64,000 nt of DNA from Lachnospiraceae bacterium (GCA_902362715.1 CABIXN010000003.1:123348-187347); one strand, 5' to 3'. Counted from the first letter of the stretch, positions 32,349 to 41,511 are shown. Program-made: numbers and translations. The notes: generated by a model not told the origin, from the letters alone.

Positions 32349-33077
32349 ATGAAAACGTCAGTATTTCATTCTGTAAATGCCGGTCTGTACTTTTATTTTC
32401 AAAACACGGGAATCTGGATTGACGGTATTCATGATGGGAGTGGTGTTGGCATGTCGTTAATGCCTGATGAACTGATAAAGGATATGGAGTGCGGCACAGG
32501 GCTGTTTCAATGCGTATCCGGTTTTGTTTTTACACACCTCCATGAGGACCATTTTAATAAAGAAAAAACAGAGAGATTTTTACAGAGAGCTTCCTGTGAA
32601 ACGGCAGTGTATACACCGACAGCTTATTCGGAAGCAGTAAAGCCTGAGCCATTGGCAGAAGGAGTAAAACGCCTGTCTGTAGGAAGCGGGGAAGTATTGA
32701 CGAAAAAGACAATGCATGATGGGGAAGGGTATCAAAAGGCTCCCCATGAATCTGTGCTGCTGCGGCTGGGGGGAGAGAGTTTTTACATAGCGGGAGACGC
32801 TGTGCTGGATGTAAAAGATGCCAAAATCTTAGGGGCTTACGGGGAGCATATGAAGATGGCTTTTTTGAATCTGTATCAGCTTGGGGACAGCTGTGCAGAA
32901 GAATTTTTACAAAAGCTGGGAGCCCGCTGTGTAATGCTCTATCATTTGCCGTTTCCAGAGGATGACAGATTCAGCTATAGAATTATGGCCCGCCAGATCA
33001 TGAAAAAACGTTGTGAGTCTTTGGAAAAATTGGGAATTTGTGTGAAGGTTCCAAAACATATGACCTGGATAAAATAA
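32349..33077 (+). CDS. Metallo-beta-lactamase-fold hydrolase-like protein
   Basis: 242 residues. FVFTHLHEDHFNK (about 63-75) is the HxHxDH metal-binding motif; FYIAGDAVLD near 150 supplies the next Asp in the usual context. The fold is thus a metallo-beta-lactamase type, most like small UlaG/lactonase-type hydrolases, but the exact reaction is unknown. The start ATG 32349 is behind AAAGGAG; the ATG at 32334 has no site. It is located between the MFS gene and the convergent E3 gene inside the catabolic island, so hydrolysis of a lactone or thioester intermediate is possible. Confidence 0.75.
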   Translation: MKTSVFHSVNAGLYFYFQNTGIWIDGIHDGSGVGMSLMPDELIKDMECGTGLFQCVSGFVFTHLHEDHFNKEKTERFLQRASCETAVYTPTAYSEAVKPEPLAEGVKRLSVGSGEVLTKKTMHDGEGYQKAPHESVLLRLGGESFYIAGDAVLDVKDAKILGAYGEHMKMAFLNLYQLGDSCAEEFLQKLGARCVMLYHLPFPEDDRFSYRIMARQIMKKRCESLEKLGICVKVPKHMTWIK

Positions 33078-33135
33078 AGATGAAAATACAGAAGAATAGA
33101 AGGGTTCCTTTAAAAGAGCTGTTCTTGTCAGCTGT

Positions 33136-33167
33136 CAGGTAAAACCGGTGAAAACCGGTTTTACCTG
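33136..33167. terminator. Perfect hairpin between convergent genes
   Basis: CAGGTAAAACCGGT (33136-33149), a GAAA loop, and ACCGGTTTTACCTG (33154-33167). There is no strong T-run, but the stem lies exactly between two converging genes, as a bidirectional terminator would. Confidence 0.55.
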
Positions 33168-33176
33168 TATACAGGA

Positions 33177-34550
33177 CTATAGTTTGTGGCAGCACATTCC
33201 ATGAACATCATGGGCGGCTTCCATAATGCTTTCGCTGACCGTTGGATGAGCATGTATAGTATTGGCCAGCTGAGTTATCGTCAGCTTATTTTGGATAGCT
33301 AAAGCGGCTTCTCCGATCATTTCCGTTGCATGGGGGGCAATGATATGGCATCCGATAACCTGCTCTGTGTTGGCATGGCAGATGATTTTTACAAAACCGC
33401 TGGAACAGTTTACTGCCAGACAACGGCCGTTTCCGGAAATATCAAAGTATCCGGTTTTTACCGGTTCCCCTGCGGCAGAAGCTTTTTCTTCGGTAAGTCC
33501 CACGGATGCAATTTCGGGGGTTGTGTAAATACAGCCCGGGACAGCAGAATAGTCCATGGTCCGGTCCAAACCGGCGCAGTGACCGGCAGCGATGATTCCC
33601 TGAGCGGTGGCGGTATGGGCCAGCTGAATGGTTCCTGTAATATCACCGATGGCATAAATGCCGGGAACATTGGTCTGCATATGGGCGTCTGTTTCAATAT
33701 AACCTTTTTCATTGCATCTTACACCGGCCGCTTTCAGATTCAGACTGGCTGTATTTGGTTTTCTTCCAACAGCAAGAATGACTTGTTCAGAAGAAACCTG
33801 GCAGAGCTGAGAGTCTTTTTCAAAAATGACTTCTGAGCCGTTTTTGATTTCACAGACAGCTGCATTTACATGTATGTCGATGTTTTTTTCTGCCAGAAGT
33901 GTGGTCATAAGGCTGCAGATATCAGAATCCATGCCGTACAGAATGGAGGGCATCATTTCAATAATTGTAACTTTTTTTCCAAGATTAGCAAAAAGAGTGG
34001 CAAACTCTACTCCTATGACGCCGCCTCCTATAATGGCAACTGATTCCGGACATTCTTCCAGCCCCAGCACATCATCTGAATTTAAAACGTTTTCATGATC
34101 TGCACCGGGGATAGGAATCAGAGCCGGTGTAGAACCTGAGGCCAGAATGATTTTTTCGGCGGTATATTCTTCCTCCCCTGCTTTCAAAGAGTGAGGACCT
34201 GTAAATGCGGCCTCCCCGCGCACCAGCTCTACTCCGTGTCCGGTTACCAGCGCTTCAACGCCGGAACGAAGCTGTTTTACAACTTTATCTTTGCGTTTTG
34301 CTATTTTTTTATATTTGAAATCAATATCTCCCTTGATTTCTATGCCAAGGCTTTTGCAGTTTTGAATATCATAAAACAGATCAGAACTGTAAAGCAGAGT
34401 TTTTGTTGGAATACATCCTCTGTTTAAACAGGTTCCCCCAAGCTCTTCTTTTTCAATGAGAACTGTACGAAGTCCCTGTTGTGCACACCGGATGGCAGCG
34501 ATATATCCCCCTGGTCCTCCGCCGATAACGGCTGCCTGATAATTATTCAT
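33177..34550 (-). CDS. lpdA: Dihydrolipoyl dehydrogenase (E3)
   Basis: 457 residues. FAD site AVIGGGPGGYIAA at the N-terminus, redox disulfide GGTCLNRGCIP (about 40-50), NAD site IIGGGVIGVEFA (about 176), and the C-terminal HPTVSESIMEAAHD with the catalytic His-Glu pair are all present. There is no N-terminal lipoyl domain. It reoxidises the dihydrolipoyl group of the carrier protein with NAD. The start ATG 34550 is behind AAGGAGG and overlaps the end of the Lin0512 gene by eight bases, so E2, Lin0512 and E3 form one sigma-54-driven transcript. Confidence 0.95.
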   Translation of the reverse strand: MNNYQAAVIGGGPGGYIAAIRCAQQGLRTVLIEKEELGGTCLNRGCIPTKTLLYSSDLFYDIQNCKSLGIEIKGDIDFKYKKIAKRKDKVVKQLRSGVEALVTGHGVELVRGEAAFTGPHSLKAGEEEYTAEKIILASGSTPALIPIPGADHENVLNSDDVLGLEECPESVAIIGGGVIGVEFATLFANLGKKVTIIEMMPSILYGMDSDICSLMTTLLAEKNIDIHVNAAVCEIKNGSEVIFEKDSQLCQVSSEQVILAVGRKPNTASLNLKAAGVRCNEKGYIETDAHMQTNVPGIYAIGDITGTIQLAHTATAQGIIAAGHCAGLDRTMDYSAVPGCIYTTPEIASVGLTEEKASAAGEPVKTGYFDISGNGRCLAVNCSSGFVKIICHANTEQVIGCHIIAPHATEMIGEAALAIQNKLTITQLANTIHAHPTVSESIMEAAHDVHGMCCHKL

Positions 34551-34929
34551 GGTAGTTTCCTCCTTCAAAGATATTTAGATAGACAGTCAGAGCAGCAATT
34601 GCAATGGTTATATTGTGCCCGTGCCCCAGTTCCGGTACATACAGTCCCTCAAAGGAAGCACCGCCGGAGAGAATCTGAATTTCCGTATCGTACATATTAA
34701 GAAGCGCTTCAATGGATTTGGGATCAACAGATGCAGGTTCCGGGACAAAAATCTGAGCCTTGATACGGATATTTTCCCGGGAAGCACTCAGACCGAAAAT
34801 ATCATGAACACCGGCCATACAGCAGTGGTGCATGGCGTCTTTTACTGCACGGATGGCAGCTTTTGTCTGGTCCTCCCCATGCAGATCGCTTCCCTGGCCA
34901 AATTCGATTAAGTATCGTTGATAAGCCAT
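34543..34929 (-). CDS. Lin0512 family protein of unknown function
   Basis: 128 residues. IEFGQGSDLHGEDQTKAA at the N-terminus and GHGHNITIAIAALTVYL near the C-terminus are characteristic of the Lin0512 family (TIGR02058/PF09585), whose function is unknown. Conserved His residues in DLHG, HHCC and GHGH could bind a metal. The start ATG 34929 lies behind GGGAGG; longer in-frame starts lie within E2. The gene is squeezed between E2 (four bases) and E3 (eight-base overlap), so it is made together with a lipoyl-dependent complex and may be an accessory subunit or tautomerase-like enzyme for its substrate. That role is inference. Confidence 0.8.
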   Translation of the reverse strand: MAYQRYLIEFGQGSDLHGEDQTKAAIRAVKDAMHHCCMAGVHDIFGLSASRENIRIKAQIFVPEPASVDPKSIEALLNMYDTEIQILSGGASFEGLYVPELGHGHNITIAIAALTVYLNIFEGGNYHE

Positions 34930-34933
34930 AGAT

Positions 34934-35677
34934 TTATGCCTCCCTGCCAGATGCTTTATGATACATGTACTTCCAAGGATCCTTAAGAACTTTATTAACA
35001 CTTTCTAAAAATTTGGCAACCAGTACGCCGTCAGCGAATCCGTGGTCAATGGTCAGACTGAATAACGTCATGTTGCCGGGGACAATCTGGCCTTCTTCGT
35101 TGTAAATCGGAAGCACCCGGTTGCGGCTGATTCCGAAGATAGCTGCCTGAGGCGGATTTAAAAAGGGATGCTGGTCATCAATAAGATAGGAACCAAGATT
35201 GCTGACAGAAAAAGTAGCCCCTTCCAGCTTGACTCTCATAAGTTTGCCTTTTTTCAGATAGGTGTATGTTTTGTTTAACTCTTCGGATATTTCTTCAATA
35301 TCTTTTTGATCTGCATGTTCCAGGACAGGGGTCATAAGCACTCCATTAATAGAGGCTGCAACACTGATATTGATATCGTCATAATAAATCAGCTGCCCGT
35401 TTTGCCGGGAACCATTTAATTCCATGTTTTCTTCCATGGCGCATGCGGCTGTTTTTACATACAGATCCCCAAAGGTGATTTTTCTGCCGCTGTCTTTTAA
35501 TTTTTCATTTACTTCCCGGCGGAATTCCATAAGTCTGGTAATATCCAGCTGAGCAGAACCGGTTCCCTGGGGAAACTCCAGTTTGCTTTTTGACATATTC
35601 TGGGAAATCACAGCCCGCAGTCCTTCCAGAGGGATGCATTCGCGGATCCGGCGTCCTTCTTCATCAATTGTTGACAT
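34934..35677 (-). CDS. Lipoyl-less E2 acyltransferase catalytic domain protein
   Basis: 247 residues covering only the 2-oxoacid dehydrogenase acyltransferase catalytic domain. The active-site DHGFADG (HxxxDG) lies near 215, and FSVSNLGSY near 172 is the usual substrate-side motif. The N-terminal lipoyl and E1/E3-binding domains of normal E2 proteins (400-450 residues) are missing; only about 15 residues precede the PLEGLRAVISQNM start of the catalytic domain. The lipoyl protein encoded at 26252 presumably supplies the swinging arm. The start ATG 35677 is behind AAAGGAGG, under the sigma-54 promoter at 35759-35774. Confidence 0.88.
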   Translation of the reverse strand: MSTIDEEGRRIRECIPLEGLRAVISQNMSKSKLEFPQGTGSAQLDITRLMEFRREVNEKLKDSGRKITFGDLYVKTAACAMEENMELNGSRQNGQLIYYDDINISVAASINGVLMTPVLEHADQKDIEEISEELNKTYTYLKKGKLMRVKLEGATFSVSNLGSYLIDDQHPFLNPPQAAIFGISRNRVLPIYNEEGQIVPGNMTLFSLTIDHGFADGVLVAKFLESVNKVLKDPWKYMYHKASGREA

Positions 35678-35758
35678 AATGTAATACCTCCTTTGTGATC
35701 GTAATAAGATGAATGAGACAGGTATGTATATGATCTGTCTTAGATATTAAAATTAAGA

Positions 35759-35774
35759 AGCAAAACCGGTGCCA
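35759..35774 (-). promoter_or_regulatory. Sigma-54 promoter (E2-Lin0512-E3 operon)
   Basis: Minus-strand TGGCACCGGTTTTGCT, an exact TGGCAC-N5-TTGCW match, about 70 bases before the E2 start and divergent from the activator gene. Confidence 0.88.
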
Positions 35775-35904
35775 GATTTGTAAAACAAACATGGAAATAG
35801 TAAAAGGGATGTAACAGATAAAAAAAAGACTACAAATAGAGACAAATAAAAAATTTCTGATAAAATAGAAATATATAGGACAGATTTTTGAAAGGAGAAG
35901 GAAA

Positions 35905-37335
35905 ATGGAGAAAAAACTGTCATATTTAAACCTGCCTGCTGAACATGTGCTGGAGATTATAACTTTTGTGCTGGACCAGCTGGATGAAAAAATACTGATT
36001 ATTGATAAGGAGGGGGATTTTAGATACTATAATCAAAAATATCTGGATTATTACGGAGAGCTGTGGCAGGACAGCAAAGATATATCGGCAGATCAGATTT
36101 TTGATCAGAATTTGTTTTCATTAAAAACTAAAGATGCAGAAATTTTAGCTGAATTTATAAAATCTCATGAAAATATTGAGAAGCTGTTTAATGCACCGGA
36201 TGTAAAAAGTGAACATGATGTATTTACTGATATTGTGCCGATCTTTTTAAAAGATGAGTTTTGGGGAATTTTGATTGTAGAGCATGATTCGAAACTGATT
36301 ACATCACTGAACAATCAGCTGAATTACTACAAATCTTTGAGTATGAATTTAAAACAGCAGCTAAACAGTAAAAATGAACTGCCGTCATCTTTTCATCATG
36401 TAATCGGAGATTCGGTCCAGATGTTAAGAGTCCTAAACTTATGCGCCCATGTGGCTCCCACCCAGAGTTCCGTCTGTCTGCTGGGAGAGAGCGGCACTGG
36501 CAAAGAGGTGCTGGCAGAAGCCATTCATTTAAGCTCCGTGAATGTGGATGGTCCTATGATCAAGGTGAACTGCGCGGCAATACCGGAGTCGTTAATGGAG
36601 AGTGAACTGTTTGGATATGAAAAAGGGGCATTTACAGGGGCAAGTCCTCAGGGACGTGCAGGGAAATTTGAACTGGCCAGCGGCGGAACGCTGTTTTTAG
36701 ATGAGATTGGGGAGATGCCTCTTCCCATGCAGGCTAAACTGCTGCGGGTCATACAGGAAAAGGAAATCACAAGAGTGGGCGGCTCAAAAACCATTAAGCT
36801 GAATTTCCGTCTGATTACGGCTACCAACCGGGATCTGGAAAATATGGTGGAAGAAGGTACCTTTCGGGAGGATCTTTATTACAGAATCTGTGTGATTCCA
36901 ATACATATTCCGCCTCTTCGGGAGAGAAAGGATGATATACCGCTGCTGGCAAATCAGTTTTTGGATTCCCTTTGTTCTAATACAAATGATATGCGCTGTT
37001 TCTCTGACGAAGTTTTGGAACAGTTTATGAATTACAAATGGCCGGGGAATATCAGAGAACTGAAAAATTGTGTGGAACGGATGGCCATTCTCTGTCCGGA
37101 TACCTGTATTGGAGAGGAATATCTTCCACTGCAGATTACAAAATCCGGAATGCCCAAGAAATCTGATTCAGAAAAGAACCGGTATAATCTTCACGTAATT
37201 ACGGAAAAGATGGAAAGAGAGACCATAAAAAATGTACTTGAAATTGTAAATGGCAATAAATCCAAAGCCATTGAACTTCTTGGGATATCCAAGCGGAATT
37301 TTTATATGAAACTGGAGAAATACGGGTTAAAATAA
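35905..37335 (+). CDS. Sigma-54-dependent transcriptional activator (PAS-AAA+-Fis)
   Basis: 476 residues. A PAS-like sensor occupies about 15-130; the AAA+ domain (about 165-400) has Walker A GESGTGKE (194-201), the RpoN-contacting GAFTGA loop (241-246) and Walker B GGTLFLDEIGEMP; the C-terminal Fis-type HTH is GNKSKAIELLGISKRNFYMKLEKYG. It lacks a phosphoacceptor receiver domain, so it probably senses a small ligand directly, as AcoR and similar activators do. It lies in the middle of six sigma-54 promoters for catabolic genes and is their probable activator. The gene starts behind AAAGGAG. Confidence 0.93.
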   Translation: MEKKLSYLNLPAEHVLEIITFVLDQLDEKILIIDKEGDFRYYNQKYLDYYGELWQDSKDISADQIFDQNLFSLKTKDAEILAEFIKSHENIEKLFNAPDVKSEHDVFTDIVPIFLKDEFWGILIVEHDSKLITSLNNQLNYYKSLSMNLKQQLNSKNELPSSFHHVIGDSVQMLRVLNLCAHVAPTQSSVCLLGESGTGKEVLAEAIHLSSVNVDGPMIKVNCAAIPESLMESELFGYEKGAFTGASPQGRAGKFELASGGTLFLDEIGEMPLPMQAKLLRVIQEKEITRVGGSKTIKLNFRLITATNRDLENMVEEGTFREDLYYRICVIPIHIPPLRERKDDIPLLANQFLDSLCSNTNDMRCFSDEVLEQFMNYKWPGNIRELKNCVERMAILCPDTCIGEEYLPLQITKSGMPKKSDSEKNRYNLHVITEKMERETIKNVLEIVNGNKSKAIELLGISKRNFYMKLEKYGLK

Positions 37336-37516
37336 ATATTTTATCAGCAGTGTTTAGAGAAATATCCAGGGCAGCAGCATATTGTTTTGGGACGTAATTG
37401 GTATATAAATTATACGGAGTGTATATTTTATTTACAGCTTTTTTATAAACCTTAAAAGGTCTGTTCCGGATTTTTTGAAAGTAAAGTATATCAGGGACAG
37501 AAGATGTAATGGGAAA

Positions 37517-37532
37517 TGGCATATGATTTGCA
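37517..37532 (+). promoter_or_regulatory. Sigma-54 promoter (lipoate ligase gene)
   Basis: TGGCATATGATTTGCA, an exact TGGCAT-N5-TTGCA match, 82 bases before the lplA start at 37615; it places the cofactor ligase in the same regulon as the lipoyl complex. Confidence 0.88.
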
Positions 37533-37614
37533 GGATATGATTCTGAAAGATTTATTTTTAGATGTTACCAGTTATAATTTTACGAACTCTAAGTACGCAG
37601 CAGGAGGAATTCAG

Positions 37615-38595
37615 ATGATATTTATACAATCCAACAGCACAAATCCCTATTATAATCTTGCTCTTGAGGAATATATGTTTGAACAAATGGACCGTAACAG
37701 GGAGTATTTTATGCTCTGGCAGAATGCGAATACCATTGTAGTGGGGAAATATCAGAATACATTAGAAGAAATTAATCAGTCCTTTGTAGACAAATACGGG
37801 CTCCGTGTTGTCAGGCGGCTGTCCGGGGGCGGGGCGGTTTACCATGATCTTGGAAATCTGAATTTTACTTTTGTGGCAGGAAGCAGGGAGCATCCTGAAT
37901 TTGACTTTGAAAAGTTTGCACTTCCGGTGGTAGAGACCCTTAAGAAATTTGGGATCTGTGCACAGATGAATGGAAGAAATGATATTTCGATTGACGGGAA
38001 GAAAATATGCGGCAATTCTCAATATGCCAAAAAAGGCAGGGTGCTGCATCACGGCTGTATTATGCTGGACTCTAATCTGCAGAATGTTTCAGATGCACTG
38101 AATGTAAAAGTGGCAAAGTTTGAATCAAAAAGTGTAAAGTCTGTGCGGGCCAGGGTAACTACCATTAATACTTATGCGAAAACGCCAATATCCATGGAGG
38201 CATTTAAACAGGCCCTGATACAGGAGGTATTTTGTTCCTGCGGGTTAGAGGTGTATCATTTTTCCCCTGAACAGGAAAAGGAAATTGAAAGGCTTCAGAA
38301 AGAAAAGTATGAAACCTGGGACTGGAATTACGGAAGAAATCCTCTCTGTAATATGAAAAGAGAGCTGAAATTTTCAGGGGGACTTCTGACTGCACAGATG
38401 CAGATTGAACACGGCGTGATAGAGCAGATTAAATTTTTCGGAGACTTTTTTGGAAATGGAGAGATCTGGGAGCTGGAAAAGAAACTGACAGGTCTGCGTA
38501 CAGACGAATATTTGAAAGATCATGTGGAAAAAATGAATGTGGGATATTATATTCATGGGATTACGGAAGAAGAATTATGTAGACTGCTGAAGTAG
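37615..38595 (+). CDS. lplA: Lipoate-protein ligase A
   Basis: 326 residues, matching LplA with the extra C-terminal domain. RRLSGGGAVYHDLGNLNFTF (about 71-90) is the lipoate/ATP-binding RRxSGGGxVxHDxGN motif; the Lys in DGKKICGNSQ binds lipoyl-AMP. It uses ATP and free lipoate to modify lipoyl domains, here most likely the 83-residue protein at 26252. The start ATG 37615 is behind AGGAGG; an in-frame codon at 37516 overlaps the sigma-54 promoter and cannot be the start of that transcript. Confidence 0.93.
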   Translation: MIFIQSNSTNPYYNLALEEYMFEQMDRNREYFMLWQNANTIVVGKYQNTLEEINQSFVDKYGLRVVRRLSGGGAVYHDLGNLNFTFVAGSREHPEFDFEKFALPVVETLKKFGICAQMNGRNDISIDGKKICGNSQYAKKGRVLHHGCIMLDSNLQNVSDALNVKVAKFESKSVKSVRARVTTINTYAKTPISMEAFKQALIQEVFCSCGLEVYHFSPEQEKEIERLQKEKYETWDWNYGRNPLCNMKRELKFSGGLLTAQMQIEHGVIEQIKFFGDFFGNGEIWELEKKLTGLRTDEYLKDHVEKMNVGYYIHGITEEELCRLLK

Positions 38596-38656
38596 GAAAA
38601 TGTATAGAGAAAAAATACAGCCGTGTCATTAAGTGCGAAAGCAAGTAAAAAACCTC

Positions 38657-38692
38657 TGTGAAGCCCGTAAAATCAGGGCTTCACAAATTTTT
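38657..38692 (+). terminator. Terminator of lplA
   Basis: TGTGAAGCCC (38657-38666) pairs perfectly with GGGCTTCACA (38676-38685), then AAATTTTT. Confidence 0.8.
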
Positions 38693-38700
38693 ACAATAAA

Positions 38701-38727
38701 TTAGCACTCAACACTTGACAGTGCTAA
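38701..38727. promoter_or_regulatory. CIRCE element (HrcA operator)
   Basis: TTAGCACTC-N9-CAGTGCTAA differs from the CIRCE consensus (TTAGCACTC-N9-GAGTGCTAA) at one base. It overlaps the clpB -35 region. Confidence 0.92.
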
Positions 38728-38743
38728 CAAAAGGTGATATAAC
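38715..38743 (+). promoter_or_regulatory. Sigma-70 promoter of clpB
   Basis: TTGACA (38715-38720), 17-base spacer, TATAAC (38738-38743), with the -35 inside the CIRCE element so that HrcA would block it. Confidence 0.85.
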
Positions 38744-38813
38744 GTGTTTATGGAAAAGTGTTATATATAAAATAGAACAAACAAGAATATATTCCTGAAA
38801 GGAGGAATGTTTT

Positions 38814-41396
38814 ATGAATATTCAGAAATTCACACAGAAATCAATGGAAGCAATCAGTGACTGCGAAAAGCTTGCGTATGAATACGGCAATCAGGAAATT
38901 GAGCAGGAGCATCTGCTGATGGCCCTGGTGCGTCAGAGTGAAGGATTGATCTTAAAGCTCATTGAAAAGATGGAAATTAATAAAGAACATTTTATCAATA
39001 ATGTTCAGAAACATTTGGAACAGCGGGTAAAAGTATCCGGAGGCCAGGTTTATGTGGGCCAGCATTTGAATAAAGTACTGATCAGTGCCGAGGATGAGGC
39101 GAAACAGATGGGAGACGAATATGTCTCTGTAGAGCATTTGTTCCTGGCTTTGCTGAAATATCCAAATGCAGCCGTAAAAGAGATTTTTAAGGAATACGGT
39201 ATTACAAGGGAACGGTTTTTGCAGGTGCTTTCCACTGTAAGAGGAAATCAGAGAGTAACGTCAGATAATCCGGAGGCTACTTATGATACTCTGGAAAAAT
39301 ACGGTTATGATATGGTAGAACGGGCCAGAGAACAAAAGCTTGATCCGGTAATTGGACGTGACAGTGAGATTCGTAATGTCATCCGGATTCTGTCAAGAAA
39401 AACGAAAAACAATCCGGTTTTAATCGGTGAACCCGGAGTTGGTAAAACTGCTGTAGTAGAAGGCCTGGCACAGCGTATTGTCAGAGGAGACGTACCGGAA
39501 GGACTGAAAGACAAAAAACTTTTCGCTCTGGATATGGGAGCTTTGGTTGCAGGAGCAAAATACCGGGGTGAGTTTGAAGAGCGTCTGAAAGCGGTTCTGG
39601 ATGAAGTGAAAAAAAGCGAAGGCAAAATTATTCTGTTTATTGATGAGCTGCATACCATTGTAGGTGCAGGTAAGTCTGACGGAGCTATGGATGCCGGCAA
39701 CATGTTAAAACCTATGCTGGCCCGGGGCGAGCTTCATTGTATCGGGGCGACGACTCTGGATGAATACCGTGAATATATTGAAAAGGATGCTGCTTTAGAG
39801 CGGCGTTTTCAGCCGGTTATGGTTGACGAGCCGACGGTTGAGGATACCATTTCCATTCTCCGCGGCCTGAAGGAACGTTATGAAGTATTCCATGGAGTAA
39901 AAATTACAGACGGAGCGCTGGTATCAGCTGCTGAACTGTCCAATCGTTATATTTCTGACCGTTTCCTGCCGGATAAGGCTATTGATCTGGTGGATGAAGC
40001 CTGTGCGCTGATTAAAACGGAACTGGATTCTATGCCTACAGAGCTGGATGAATTAAACCGCCGGGTAATGCAGATGGAAATTGAAGAGACTGCTTTAAAG
40101 AAAGAAGAGGATAAGCTCAGCAAAGACCGTCTGGAAAATCTGCAGAAAGAGCTTGCAGAACTGAAAAATGAATTTCAGACAAAAAAGGCTCAGTGGGATA
40201 ATGAGAAAAAAGCCGTTGAGCGGGTGCAGAAGCTTAGAGAAGAACTGGAAGCATTAAATAAAGAAATCCAGCTGGCACAGCAGAATTATGATCTGAACAA
40301 AGCTGCGGAACTTCAGTATGGGAAAAAACCTCAGCTGGAAAAACAGCTGGAAGCAGAAGAAGAGATCGTAAAAGCAAAAGATATGTCTCTGGTTCATGAA
40401 GCTGTCAGCGATGAGGAAATTGCAAGAATTGTTTCCAGATGGACCGGCATTCCAGTTGCGAAACTTACGGAGAGTGAGCGAAATAAAACACTTCATCTGG
40501 ACGAGGAACTGCATAAACGTGTGGTTGGTCAGGACGAAGGCGTTACGAAAGTAACAGAGGCAATTATCCGCTCCAAAGCAGGGATTAAGGACCCAAGCAA
40601 GCCCATTGGTTCTTTCTTATTCCTGGGACCTACCGGTGTCGGTAAAACAGAGTTAGCCAAAGCTCTTGCCGCAAGTCTTTTTGACGATGAGAGCAATATG
40701 GTCCGGCTGGATATGAGTGAGTACATGGAGAAATATTCGGTATCCCGTCTTATCGGAGCGCCTCCGGGATATGTAGGATATGACGAAGGCGGCCAGCTGA
40801 CAGAAGCAGTCCGCAGAAAACCATATTCCGTTGTACTGTTTGATGAGGTGGAAAAGGCCCATCCCGATGTCTTTAATGTACTGCTGCAGGTATTAGACGA
40901 CGGACGGATTACTGATTCTCAGGGGCGTACCGTTGATTTTAAAAATACCATTATTATTATGACTTCAAACCTTGGATCTGCTCATCTTCTGGAAGGAATT
41001 AACGAACAGGGTGATATTAGTCCCCAGTGTGAGCAGCAGGTACTAAATGAGTTAAGAGGAAATTTCAGACCGGAGTTTTTAAACCGTTTAGATGAGATCA
41101 TTCTGTTTAAGCCGCTGACCAAAGATAATATTGGCCACATTATTGGTTTGTTAATGAATGAATTAAATAACCGTTTAAAAGAGCGTGAGATTTCAGTAGA
41201 ACTGAGTTCTAAGGCAGAGCAGTTTATTGTAGATCACGGGTATGATCCGGTTTATGGTGCGAGACCTTTGAAACGGTTTTTACAAAAACATGTTGAAACG
41301 TTGTCTGCAAAATTGATACTTTCTGATGCTGTACGGGCAGGAGATATTATTTTAATTGATCTGGTAAATGATAAACTGGAAGCAAGGGTAAAATAA
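38814..41396 (+). CDS. clpB: ATP-dependent chaperone ClpB
   Basis: 860 residues, full length for ClpB. N-domain (Clp_N repeats) about 1-145; first AAA+ domain with GEPGVGKT and [10 protein letters not shown]; middle coiled coil about 410-525, long as in ClpB and Hsp104; second AAA+ domain with GPTGVGKT and [11 protein letters not shown]; and the [13 protein letters not shown] pore-loop region. It resolves protein aggregates with DnaK. It starts behind AAAGGAGG and is controlled by HrcA through the CIRCE box. It is not part of the catabolic island but marks its right boundary. Confidence 0.98.
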   Translation: MNIQKFTQKSMEAISDCEKLAYEYGNQEIEQEHLLMALVRQSEGLILKLIEKMEINKEHFINNVQKHLEQRVKVSGGQVYVGQHLNKVLISAEDEAKQMGDEYVSVEHLFLALLKYPNAAVKEIFKEYGITRERFLQVLSTVRGNQRVTSDNPEATYDTLEKYGYDMVERAREQKLDPVIGRDSEIRNVIRILSRKTKNNPVLIGEPGVGKTAVVEGLAQRIVRGDVPEGLKDKKLFALDMGALVAGAKYRGEFEERLKAVLDEVKKSEGKIILFIDELHTIVGAGKSDGAMDAGNMLKPMLARGELHCIGATTLDEYREYIEKDAALERRFQPVMVDEPTVEDTISILRGLKERYEVFHGVKITDGALVSAAELSNRYISDRFLPDKAIDLVDEACALIKTELDSMPTELDELNRRVMQMEIEETALKKEEDKLSKDRLENLQKELAELKNEFQTKKAQWDNEKKAVERVQKLREELEALNKEIQLAQQNYDLNKAAELQYGKKPQLEKQLEAEEEIVKAKDMSLVHEAVSDEEIARIVSRWTGIPVAKLTESERNKTLHLDEELHKRVVGQDEGVTKVTEAIIRSKAGIKDPSKPIGSFLFLGPTGVGKTELAKALAASLFDDESNMVRLDMSEYMEKYSVSRLIGAPPGYVGYDEGGQLTEAVRRKPYSVVLFDEVEKAHPDVFNVLLQVLDDGRITDSQGRTVDFKNTIIIMTSNLGSAHLLEGINEQGDISPQCEQQVLNELRGNFRPEFLNRLDEIILFKPLTKDNIGHIIGLLMNELNNRLKEREISVELSSKAEQFIVDHGYDPVYGARPLKRFLQKHVETLSAKLILSDAVRAGDIILIDLVNDKLEARVK

Positions 41397-41476
41397 AAAA
41401 TAATTTTTTCTGACTGCCTTGATGAGATAGACTTTTTTGGGCAAAACCGGAAAAGCAGCTGCAGTATGATTAATAA

Positions 41477-41511
41477 GGGCGAAAGGCTGATATTTAAGCT
41501 TTTCGCTCTTT
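41477..41511 (+). terminator. Terminator downstream of clpB
   Basis: GGGCGAAAGGCT (41477-41488) with AGCTTTTCGCTC (41497-41508), then TTT. A TATAAT at 41523-41528 just after it is a probable -10 for the LysR gene. Confidence 0.6.

Noticed and set aside
37516-37614. Upstream in-frame extension of lplA
   Set aside because: It contains the sigma-54 promoter; the ATG at 37615 has an AGGAGG and gives the standard LplA N-terminus.
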